This document shows, one piece after another, positions 1 through 9,497 of a stretch of DNA of 64,000 nucleotides. A program made the translations under genes and the position numbers. The notes beneath the pieces were generated by a model, which did not search any database, was not told where the DNA came from, and saw only the letters and a program-made list of their open reading frames with translations. Location of the stretch: assembly GCA_029449245.1 (NCBI GenBank), contig JANATF010000004.1:1984001-2048000 (forward strand), read 5' to 3'. Numbering within the stretch: position 1 is the first letter of the stretch; every line of letters begins with the position of its first letter. This DNA is from Mortierella alpina. Taxonomy: Eukaryota; Mortierellomycota; Mortierellomycetes; Mortierellales; Mortierellaceae.

Positions 1-191
1 GAGGACTCCATATGTCCCACCCTATTTCCTGCCCATGCCCTATGTCCTGACGTTGCTGGTGAACTGCGGAGGGAGGACTAACTCTATCCAGATGTCCCGA
101 TCAATTTTCCTCCAAAACAAAAAGTGGGGAGGATAGAGGATAAGATATGCACCACGCAAGGACGCGGTAGAATTCCTACACCTGAATGAGG

Positions 192-197
192 TTTATT
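192..197 (-). terminator. polyadenylation signal of the arrestin-like gene
   Basis: On the minus strand an AATAAA hexamer lies about 12 nt after the stop codon of the arrestin-like gene. It fits a cleavage and polyadenylation signal. The rest of positions 1-208 holds no coding region that I can support. Confidence 0.45.
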
Positions 198-208
198 GAA
201 AAATTAGT

Positions 209-3200
209 TCATAATGACTTTGCGTCTTCTGCTACAAACACTCCCTCCAGATATTCGGCATCGTCGGCCTTGTCTTCATGATCTCCTCGATCCACGTCAT
301 GGACATGATGCTGTCGACCTCCATACTCCGATCCCAAACTGCTCTCCGTCGTCTCTGTCCGCTCTGTGTTGGTGTTGGTGGCAGAATCGGCGCCAGCAAC
401 CTTCCCAGCCACGCCTATCCGGGAAGCATCGATCTGCATCACAACATTGATAGGCACGCGGATCACAAAGTCTTTGAGCTTTTGAACCTTGACCGTAGCG
501 TTGGGAGAGCGATGACGATGGCGGTAATTTGAATGGTGGTCGTGCGGATGTTGTTGATCAGGGCACTGCGGATGATCGTTGGTGGAGGGGGAAGAGCCAA
601 ACTCGTCTGGTAGTCCTTGATGCAGCTTCGTACTTGAATGAGAGGATGAAGTATGCCGCCCCGTAACGGCATGCATCACAGCATTCAGGTTCACACTCGA
701 AACCGTTTTCCTGAGAGCGCCAAGGGCACCTCCCACCATCCCTTTCGATCCTGACTCTGTCACGCTCGCTCCGCTACTCTGCACAGCCGTTTCTCCACTG
801 ACGACAGTTCTGGTTTCATGCGCATAAGTAACATCGCCTCCACGACCCTCCTGATCCTCAAGTGCCCTGCCACCATCGAGCAATGCAGCTGTTGAGCCCT
901 CGAACGCTGATGAGGACTGCAAGGCCGAGCTGTCTGCTGTGGGTGTCGATTTGCCGGTGGAAGTGGTGGCAGTACTACCGCTGCTTGCATGGCTGGTTGT
1001 CGAAAGCGTGGAAAGACCTGAATTCGTCAAACTCCTCATACCGCTTCCAGTTTCGAACGCTGCCTCTGGTCCGGGCCGCTTGGTAGCAATGTGGCCGTTA
1101 GCGGCTGTTACATAAGACGTAGCAGGATGATTTAGATAGGTTCCTGATAGGTGCTGTCGTCTTTTCGCTTGCTGAAGCTGAAGCTCCTCCATTGCCTCCA
1201 CATCCATATCCTCGCCGTCCTCCAGCTCGCCTTCAAACTCGAGCATGTCGATCGACAGCCGGAAGGTTAGATAGTGTTTGAGCTCAATGCGTGGTCGAGC
1301 CAATGACGTGTTCGAATGCAATCCATAGCGGTCTCGGAGTGCATGGTGAGGCGGTCTATCCGACCTCATATCCATAATACCTGGATCCTCGCCTACAACT
1401 GTGCCGGACTGACTTGCACTCTGGAACTCGGAGGTACTGCTCATTCTTGCCAAAGCCGAGTCCGTCTCTGCGCCTCTCATGGCCATTCCATAGAGGGACT
1501 GTGGTGTCGGATTCTCCAGTATAGTAGCACCGTCGACGCTCCACTGTGTCCTTGAAGGTGGCACCATCGGGGGAAGCAGCTGATCACCTAACGCTGGCGA
1601 CGAAGTCTCTGCGGATGGCCAGGCAAAAGTCTGTCGCAACTTTGCTGAATCCAAAGGGAGGGGGATCAGGAGCATGAATGGCTTCCAACGAGACGGACTA
1701 ACACTGGCAGTCGATGCTGTCGATCCCTTGCGGCTAGAATTATTAGGAAAGGTCGGTGGGAGCAAAGGTGACAAGGGCTCGAGTTCTGACTGCAGTTTCT
1801 GGGAAGAGCCATTGCCTTGTAGAACTGACGAGAGTAATAGTCCTGTATCCGTGTTATGTCCCACGGGCGCCATTGCCTCAGAGGTGTCGTGGTTTGCCCA
1901 CATTGGAGATGCAGACTGTTGCGGTAGAGACTGTAAATGCAGTGAGGACCGTTCACGTTCCTGCTCCTTTTGCGAGAACGTGAATGTGGGGCTCAATGTA
2001 TACTTGATGGATCTCGAAGGTGGATCTGCAGTGGTAGAAGTGGAAGGAATGCGGCAGGTCTCCTTTTGCCAGAATTCGCACTTGACCTTGCGGACACGAA
2101 TCTCCTTTCTCCAGGCTCCTTCGGAGCCGATCATAGAGAACGACTGAGAACCATCGAAGGGACCTTCCCAATTTTTGTGGCCTGTCTTGGATTCGACGTT
2201 TGCTGATCCAATGCCATGTTCAACAAGAGACGCGTTTGATACTGCGCGGGATCTGGGCGATGGTATCCATGCTGGATTCATCGGAGTGGCGGACTTAATT
2301 CCATGACTATAGCTTGTACTACCGCAGTTCGAGGCTATAGGTGATGCAACACTTGATCCCGTATTCGTCTGATACCGCCTCTTTAACAGGTCGTTTTCGT
2401 TGATGTCCTTCTGTGTCACCTTACGCACTGTAAGTGCGACCTGAAATTTATCCATGTACTGCGAGTCGATATCAATCTCGTGGCTGCTGTGGTGGTGATG
2501 GTGGTGGTCCAGACTGTGGCTGTGTTGCTGGTGCTGATCTTTGTCCTGGGGCTTCTGGCTATGTTTGCTGAGAACAAGACCGCCTTTCTTCGGATCCGGT
2601 ACTAGCTGTGACGTCTGAGCATAGCCGCGAATAACTATCTGGGATGGGATCTGGACCTGGACCTGAATGCGGGCGCCGGGTATAATTGCTTTCAGTCGTC
2701 GTGTCTCTGGGAGATTAGGGAGCGCCATCGAGGGTGGAGGTAAAAAGAAGGCCGTATTTGAAGATGGGACTGGAGGCGGTTTGACAAAGTAGAGCTTCAA
2801 GATCTTGCGGACCAGGAACGGAAGAGGCTCAGATAGGGAAGCAGAGGAAGCACCGGCTTTAGCATGGTGTCCCAAGTGTGGCGAGCTGTGAGATTTTGCT
2901 GCTGATATGGCGAACGGCCTACTGTGCTCGGATTTTTCTGAGGGCCCCGCGCGTATACCGAGTTCCTGCCGCTGATTGCTATTCCTCATCCGCAAGCTGT
3001 TTTCCACATATTCATCATGACGACTGGCCACGTTGAAATCCCCAGCACTCTGAACTTTTTTGCCTTTTGTGCCGACACGCAGCTTCTCGAATGCCTGAAC
3101 GAATGACCTTCCTTTGCCTTTGCTCAGAGAACCTACAGGAGTCATGGGAAAAATAGAACATCGGTTAGCGGATACATGTCTCGCCATGCGCTTCATGTAG

Positions 3201-3997
3201 GAGCGGTCTCAATACAAACGCATTATTGCCAGGAGAAGTCCTTTACCTAGTCCTCCGCTTCCAGAAGCAGACTCTGTGGGTTGCTCGGCTTCACGATGGA
3301 CCAGAGGTCCCTCAGTCTCTGTGTGATGGGTCGCAGTGCTCCCAATGATGATGTTACCCTCCTGATCGACCTCATCCCATCGGAACAGGCACTTGGCTTC
3401 AAGCTCGTACCAGACGTTGCCCATGGTACCTTCAAAGCTCTCTGGTCTGATTTCATATGCTGTCACGGGCATTAACCATTCCCAGCGCCACTCATCTGCC
3501 GCTACCTCAATCCTGCCGCTCTTGCCGCTGTGCCCGCCGGACTTTGAAGGCTCCTTGACGACGGCTACAAACTCCTCACGGCCTTCTTCTACCTGCCTGT
3601 CCTGAAACAGCAGCATGATCTTACGGTCCCAAACGGTCTGCGACCAGTCTTGCTTCTCAATCTCAAATGAGACCAGGTCCTGCCGTGTCCAGGCAATGGC
3701 TTCCTTGAGCCGCAAGTGCAGGGCCAGCGACACAAAATGAAACTTTTTGCCCGCAATCTTTGGGATGTGGAGGAGCAGCCGTCCAGAGACCGAGGGTCGA
3801 TCCGTGGAGATCTCGGTGTGGTGGGGCTGGAAGGAGAGCATAGGGGTGTTGCGCGCACTCGGCTTCTGCGGCGTAGTGTCGTTGGGGGTGAGGAGGATGG
3901 GGTCATTGTGACGACCATGGGAGCTGGCCTTTTTCTTTTTGAGAAGCGCGATAGAGTGCCGCCCGTCGTTGTCGTTATAAGGGGCAGAGCCGCTCAT
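209..3997 (-). CDS. alpha-arrestin-like protein (arrestin N- and C-type regions), 1,224 aa
   Basis: Two exons, 3997-3247 and 3132-209, are joined by a 114-nt intron with a GTAAAG donor and TGTAG acceptor; the phases agree and give 1,224 residues. Exon 1 looks like an arrestin N-terminal beta-sandwich: V-G-R-L-L-type strands, then the typical run around PESFEGTMGNVWYELEAK, where the family has P-x-S-F-E-G-x-x-G-x-V-x-Y. Exon 2 carries the second sandwich, interrupted by long Ser/Thr/Pro-rich inserts, a run of six histidines near the middle and a disordered Ser-rich tail. Fungal alpha-arrestins act as adaptors for Rsp5-type ubiquitin ligases in endocytosis of plasma-membrane transporters, or in pH sensing (PalF/Rim8). 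I did not see a clear PY motif, so the subfamily is open. Start chosen at the first ATG before the arrestin fold. Confidence 0.72.
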
Positions 3998-5257
3998 TGT
4001 TTAGCCACGCCGCGACGCTGCGCTCTTGGGGGCTGTCAAGCGACTGAGTAAAAGAATATGGCAAGGCTAGTGCGAGAGAAGGCGAAGAGTGAAGAAGAGG
4101 AGAAAAGGATTATCGTCAAGGCGTTGGACTTGAACTGCTTGTGGAGACGGCGGAGACGCTGCGCTGGCGGTTAGCACGCTCATGCACGCTGCATCTCCCT
4201 CGGCCTCTCCTTATATTTCATACATGCTTTATCTAATCCGCCCGCCTCCTTTCCGTGCACGATAGCTGTGTGTGTGCGTGTGTTGCCGCTCTCTGCCTTG
4301 GCCACAAGGTGCACCCAGCTGCACAAGGCTGTAAGCCTGCAACGCTACAGAGAGACACCGACAGATGGCAAGAACAGGATGAATGGCGACAGGTCTCACC
4401 CAATCTCACGATGCTCACTGAAACAACAGCGAACAGGAACAATAACAAACAATTCCATTCCAGTTTATGAAGCTGCATGGCCATCAAGACAGAGGACACA
4501 TGGCAGGGCCAGACAATGCGATGGCTTTTCTTTTGGAGTGCACTGCCCTGCCTTGAAGAACGTGTGAGAGGCGGCAAGTGACACCAGGCCCATTGGAGCC
4601 GTACCTGACTATGAAGTGACAGAAGAGAACCCACGTAACCGACAGTGAGAGGCTGAGTCGTGAAGGGCGGCGAGCGAGCGAGATGGATGATGTCGAGGAG
4701 GGGATCCGAAAGAGGGTCTGATGGACGACGGGATCCAAGAAAGAGGAATGCAGGGGACTTGCAACAGACGTGTAAAGGAACAAAAATATCCATCTGCAAT
4801 TGCGCGCTCGCTCCCATCTTTTCCTGCAGTCAATAACAGGATGTACCTGTACACAGGCATGAGCCGAGGCAACGGAGCCATTCGTGCCATTATCACGGCG
4901 TGAGCCTAGAAGTATACCGCGAGTGAGCGAGGAGCCCTTTAGCGTCCTCTTTAGCCCATCTTTTGGTGCGTGAACAATGAACGGCATCACAGGGGCTGGC
5001 GGCATCAACGAGATACATATCATTCTGCACAGGCCTTTCCTCTTTTTGGCAAGCAACACCACCTACGGCAATCAAGTTGCCATATAGAGACTTGGCAAAT
5101 ATCTCGCTGTTTCGACGAGAAGAATCAACGGGGTCTGCAACCCGTTCCACGCTGCAAGCACCAGCACCTTTCACGACGAGCCATTATCCAAGAAACGAAT
5201 TTTTCACGGAAAAGAAACGTTCCATTATTTGCTTATTTGCTCATGCTCTACCTTTTT
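3998..5257. other. intergenic, no supported gene
   Basis: This 1.26-kb stretch separates the arrestin-like start codon from the NDUFA6 stop codon. Several open frames overlap on both strands, but none has family-like sequence, splice logic or codon bias distinct from the others. It should hold the arrestin promoter (right next to 3997) and the NDUFA6 3' UTR (next to 5257). A short TG-rich run lies near 4266-4285. Confidence 0.5.
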
Positions 5258-6077
5258 TTAATCTCTACCGGCCAAGAATTTCTCCAAGAAGCCCTCGGGC
5301 TTGGGAGGGGCGTCGTCTTTGATAAAGTAGCGCATGATGTGGGTCTCCTGCTTCCAGGCATTCATCGTCTCCTGGTACTCCTGACGGCCCTTGAACAAGA
5401 GAATATCAATGACAGCCAAATCCTTGACATCGCGGTGGCGCTCAAACTCCTCACGGATCTTGGTCCTGATCAAGGACATGGGGAGATCGATCTGATGCGT
5501 GCGCATAATCTCTGGGACCTACATAGATCATATCATATGTAAGAAGAGTCAGTACTACGTAGCGTTCAGACAGGAGTTTCTCTCAGCTCCAAACAAGTCC
5601 CACACGAGTTTTCTATGGTCGGTTCAACCACGAGCAGAGTGCCGACTCTATTATCTTCTGTAGCAAGACACTAGCCCGTTCTTTTCGCTGGAAATCGACT
5701 GGTTTGGGTTACTGGGTGCTGAACCGAGCTTCCATCCCATACATCTAAAGACGGTCCAATGGTATTGTGCTGAACCCAGACTTCCATCCAATGCATTTAA
5801 AGATGGTCCAATCGCATTTGGTCCAAAGTCCCGACTTGTTCTCATTGTCAAGCGATTTGACGTTTGATTTGCTCCCGAATGACGTTTGATTTGCTCCCGA
5901 AAGGTCGATTAAATCCTGATCGTGTCAAAACTCCGGGTGGCGATTGCTCAAGTCCACAGGACAACTTACACCCCGCTGAAAATCGCGGTACAGGTGAAGC
6001 ACACTCTGGCGAGCAGCCGAGAGCGATGGTGACTGGGCAGTCACCACGGACAGATGGGCAGCCATAGCAGCAGACAT
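5258..6077 (-). CDS. NDUFA6: mitochondrial complex I subunit NDUFA6 (B14, LYR-motif protein), 122 aa
   Basis: Two exons: 6077-5970 (36 codons) and 5518-5258 (86 codons plus stop). The donor is GTAAGT and the acceptor TGTAG, both phase 0. Exon 1 ends in HLYRDFQRG, giving the LYR motif. Exon 2 continues VPEIMRTHQIDLP and has the conserved WKQETHIMRYF segment and a FLEKFLAGRD end, matching the family closely. Total 122 residues, the usual size. NDUFA6 is an accessory subunit of respiratory complex I in the inner mitochondrial membrane; its LYR region docks the mitochondrial acyl carrier protein. The window also encodes an acyl-carrier-like protein at 16.2 kb, but that one lacks the carrier serine. 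The 451-nt intron is longer than most here and carries tandem repeats. Confidence 0.93.
5717..5901. repeat. tandem repeats inside the NDUFA6 intron
   Basis: Two imperfect copies of a roughly 51-bp unit begin at 5718 and 5769 and share the core TTCCATCC. They are followed by two perfect, adjacent copies of a 22-bp unit (5858-5879 and 5880-5901, starting TGACGTTTGATTTG). All lie within the single intron of NDUFA6, and the splice sites are intact. Confidence 0.85.
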
Positions 6078-6344
6078 GGTGGGATATATAAGGGGGGTGT
6101 GAGAGGCGGAGTGGAGTGATGAACAAACGCTGGCCGCGATCTTCGGAAAAAAAAGAGGGCGCCGTCCAGCTAAGCCACCCTACATCTTGTCATTGACCAT
6201 TTTTCAACAGGGTGCCAGTGCAACGCGAGGACCAGTGGCGATATGGAAAAGCATCAATCAATGAAAGGAGTCAGCGGCGTAGAGGTGGTCGTGGGCATGA
6301 AGATCGTTGGATGGTATGAATATATTCAAGATACAATTGTTCTG

Positions 6345-6641
6345 TTACGGTATGGTTGCGCAAACCCACTTCCTCTGCACAAGATCGTTGACGCAGCTTC
6401 CTTCGCAGCAGCCTCCTCTCGATAGGTCCGCTGCTGCCGATGGTTCACATGGTTCGCGCTCCTTCGCACAGGCTTTGCTCATGGACATGTCCTGCCGCCG
6501 ACCGAGCGAAGTGGAAACTCTACCCTCTAGTGCCACTGGCTCCATTGGCAAGGCGTCCGAACAGCTCAAGTAGCATGCTAACAATAGCAGTACGGCGATG
6601 GAAGGGCCACCGAGGAGAGTCAACATTGATGTAGTGCGCAT
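6345..6641 (-). CDS. small secreted cysteine-rich protein, knottin-like spacing, 98 aa
   Basis: A single-exon reading frame. The start is the ATG at 6641, because it is directly followed by a signal peptide: MRTTSM, a hydrophobic run LLGGPSIAVLLLLACYL, then an SDALP cleavage region. An upstream in-frame ATG at 6710 would bury the signal. The mature part ends in six cysteines spaced C-x6-C-x12-C-C-x3-C-x10-C (residues about 58 to 94), with adjacent third and fourth cysteines. That is the classic layout of inhibitor-cystine-knot miniproteins. No family is recognised by sequence. Proteins of this kind are exported and act outside the cell, but no target or activity can be read from the sequence. 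Confidence 0.68.
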   Translation of the reverse strand: MRTTSMLTLLGGPSIAVLLLLACYLSCSDALPMEPVALEGRVSTSLGRRQDMSMSKACAKEREPCEPSAAADLSRGGCCEGSCVNDLVQRKWVCATIP

Positions 6642-7955
6642 CTTGTGTGTACTGGGTCTCGGACTTTGTTGTAAACTCAGGGTGGTGTCCTGCAGAGATT
6701 GTTGCAACACGGCCTTCTGAGAAATTTGAAAGGATATTTGACGCCGCTACTGGGTTGGGACTTGAGTGAGATGCAAACCGCCTTGGGAACCGCATGGTAA
6801 AGTCTTGCCGTTTTGTGTGGTGCTCGTGGAAAGTACCAGCTTGCTGTGCAAGATGCTGAAAAAAAGTGGTGGTTGGATGATTCTGGCAGAGCTAGGATGT
6901 AAACAAGCGTAGCTCTTTTTATACAGGTGAACATTGGCTCCCTCGTCTGTTGTCAAGGCCTTGACTGGAGCATTTGAGGGTGACGCCGCTAAAGCATCTG
7001 CATTCTCTAGATGTAGCCTTTCCTGGGACCCGGGCACTATGCTCCTCGCTCCTGTAAAACGTAACACAAACCAGCACCATGCGCAATCTTCAGGAAACAG
7101 GAAACAAAAAAGGGAAAACCTGTCCGAGCGAAGAATTCGGCTTTTTAAAGCTCGAGAGCGACTTGTGGGTGTAGATGTGTAGATGTACGGGCCGGTGCGG
7201 CCTGCCAGATCGCGACGTGATGCATTTTAAGGAAACAAAAAGAGCGGGAGACATGGGTCGCTGGCCCCCCTTGCAGCAGGAGCGACTCGGGCCAGATCAA
7301 TTAGTTGCGATAAGATCGTTGGATCTCGTAACGAGGAGGTCTGCGAAAGGCTCCTCTGCGTGAGCCGCAAGCCGTTACGCGATATCAGGGCCACACGCAT
7401 GACGGAGACCCGGTCCTGCGTGCTGCTGGCTGACCCGTGAGGTATTTTTAAATGGCATTTGTTGCCTGCTGGTCGTGGTGTCTGACGCTGCTGCCATTCA
7501 GTCCGTCGGTCCGTTGGTCCCTCGGCACGGTGCCTTCTGAAACGCTCAGGCACAAAAAGTCAAAAGACAGCGGCACTTTGACCCGGTCTCTCATTCCTCT
7601 GTTCGATGCTCACACAGTTGGCCGCCCCTGTGCCAGTCCCCCCAAGGTTTGTTTTTCTTTTATGTTTTTCTCCGGCCACGCCTGAGCAAGTCAGCCTGAG
7701 GCAAGAGCGGTGCAGCGAGTGCAGCGAGTGCAGCAGCAGAACTCAAAATGCTCCTCGACCCAGCGGTAGCACATAAGTTGCCCCCTGGCCTGTGGACCCA
7801 TGGCAATTCGCCTTTTGTCATCATCCCCTGTCGCCACATCTCCCGTCCACCCTCATATCCACCCTCACATCCACCCCCACCTCCACATAACGGCCCCTCC
7901 TTCTGGTCATTCCTGACTCCATCTTCCCATCCCTTCCCTCTTCTCTTTCGCCATC
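6642..7955. other. divergent intergenic region between two secreted-protein genes
   Basis: This 1.3-kb region lies upstream of both the minus-strand knottin-like gene and the plus-strand GPI-type gene, so it must hold both promoters. The open frames seen here look like chance frames. Short repeats of the form GCAGCGAGT occur near 7711-7733. A pyrimidine-rich stretch runs from about 7800 to 7955, directly ahead of the plus-strand start codon, as in many fungal promoters. Confidence 0.45.
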
Positions 7956-8581
7956 ATGACCCGCATTGCTCTCTTCCCCCTCTTGCTCGTTGCCACCCTC
8001 GCTCTGTTCTCGCAGGCTGACGCTCAGTCGGGGTCTACCGTCAAGCCCCAATGTGCTCCTCTTCATACTCTCTTCAAGGACGCTGTTGCGCCGTGCACCA
8101 ATAACGGCCAGACTATTCCCAACGCAGATTCCGACCCCAGATGGCAGAAGTGCGTCTGCAAAGAGGGTATGCGCCATTGCCGTTTCAATCATGGGCTTTC
8201 TCCGAGTCGTTGGTTCTAGAGCTGCCACAGCGAGACTAACTGTATTCTTTGGCGATAGGTGTCTTCTCTCTCGCCCAGGCAGCTGATGCCTGTGCCCTTG
8301 CTGGATCGGGTCAAGCCCCACGAGTTACGGCTGCCAGCATGGACACCCTGTGCGCCGGCTTCGCAGGCTATGTCAAGGCCGGCGATCAAAAGCCCAATCC
8401 CGCCCTGGCTAGTGCCCTTGCCTCGTCCACATCCATCGCCGCTAATATGCCTGTGCCCACTGGTGGCAGCGGTGGCACTGGTGGTGGCTCCAGCGGTGCC
8501 TCGGACATTGCTGCCAACAGTGTGTTGATGGGTGTCGCTTCGTTTGCTGCAGTCGTGCTGGCCACTGCTGCGGGTCTCTAA
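7956..8581 (+). CDS. secreted, probably GPI-anchored cysteine-containing protein, 177 aa
   Basis: Exons 7956-8166 and 8259-8581 join in phase 1 across a 92-nt intron (donor GTATGC, acceptor GATAG). The product starts with a clear signal peptide (MTRIALFPLLLVATLALF, cleavage near ADAQS). A domain with six cysteines follows: C-x11-C, then C-x-C, then two more. It ends with a Gly/Ser-rich linker and a hydrophobic tail, ANSVLMGVASFAAVVLATAA, typical of a GPI-attachment signal. It probably sits on the outer face of the plasma membrane or in the wall. The cysteine pattern recalls small fungal surface domains but is not a clear CFEM. Function unknown. Confidence 0.75.
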
Positions 8582-8731
8582 AATCGCTCCTCTTCCTCCT
8601 CCTCCTCTTCCTCCTCTTCCTCCAGTCCACACTCTCTACCCTTGAGCATTCCTCAGTCTCATCTCTCTGTCTTTCTCGCACTCAATCCCCTTTTTTTCTT
8701 GTTTTAAGCACTGCCTTTTGCACCGAAAAAC

Positions 8732-8737
8732 AATAAA
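8732..8737 (+). terminator. polyadenylation signal after the GPI-type gene
   Basis: An AATAAA hexamer lies 151 nt after the stop codon. Between them is a nearly pure CT run (8586-8625) of CTCCTCTTC units, probably part of the 3' UTR. Confidence 0.4.
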
Positions 8738-8739
8738 AC

Positions 8740-9497
8740 CCCCAATACGCATCGAATATAGGCTGGAAGCTCAATTTACCTCGCCCATATTTCTTCCGAC
8801 ACTTCCATTTTTCTTCTACAGCGGTTTGCGCTGCGTGCGGCAAACTCAAATTGTGCACCAGCTTGCAGTAAGGTGGCAAGGGGAGGCGCGGTAGTCCCCG
8901 GTTTCCTGTACAGGAACCACTGCCATAGCTAAAGGTTCCAAGTTCCACAGGTCCCCTTCCTTGTTGATGACCAATGCTAGTCTGTAGTGAATAATGTACT
9001 GCAATACAGAGGCAAAATTAGAGGAGCCCACGGCTTTACAAGGTGCTAGCGTAGATATACGCTGGAGAGGGACGGGGGGGTACAGTGAAAAGCGCACCTC
9101 GATCCCACGGGGCGTGGTTTCTAGGCTACTGTATTGAGAATGGCGCCGTGGGAGAATACAAGACGCGAGAGTAGGAGGAGAAATAAAATGCGCGAGAATC
9201 AGAGATATCATTATTAGGGGTTGAGGACCATTAGCAAATGACGCTGGCAGGAGAGAAGAGGCCTCGCATAGCACGTCTTTTGGAAGCACCATGAGGAGTG
9301 ACAAATTCCCAAAGCGTGCGCCTTTTGACTGACAAATCGGTGAACAAAAAAATTTTCTTCTTTGGGAGTCGCGCGCGTAGACTGGCAGTGAACAAAAAAG
9401 TTTAAAAGGCGACTTTTTGTGTTGTTTTCTCTCTTGACTTCACTTCTTGACCTCACTTCTCTCCACCTCTTGCTCCCCACCCATAACCGCCTTCATC
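8740..9497. other. intergenic with cystathionine gamma-lyase promoter
   Basis: No gene is supported here. The part next to 9497 is pyrimidine-rich (CTTGACTTCACTTCTTG type), as expected for a fungal promoter and 5' UTR ahead of the lyase start codon. An overlapping minus-strand frame near 8846-9304 has no recognisable features. Confidence 0.4.

Noticed and set aside
4121-4140. Minus-strand GTTCAAGTCC resembling a tRNA T-loop
   Set aside because: The flanking bases do not pair into a T-stem and no other tRNA arms are present.
4233-5174. Several overlapping 90-190-codon frames between the arrestin-like gene and NDUFA6
   Set aside because: Both strands and all frames are similarly open, with low-complexity products and no splice or family evidence.
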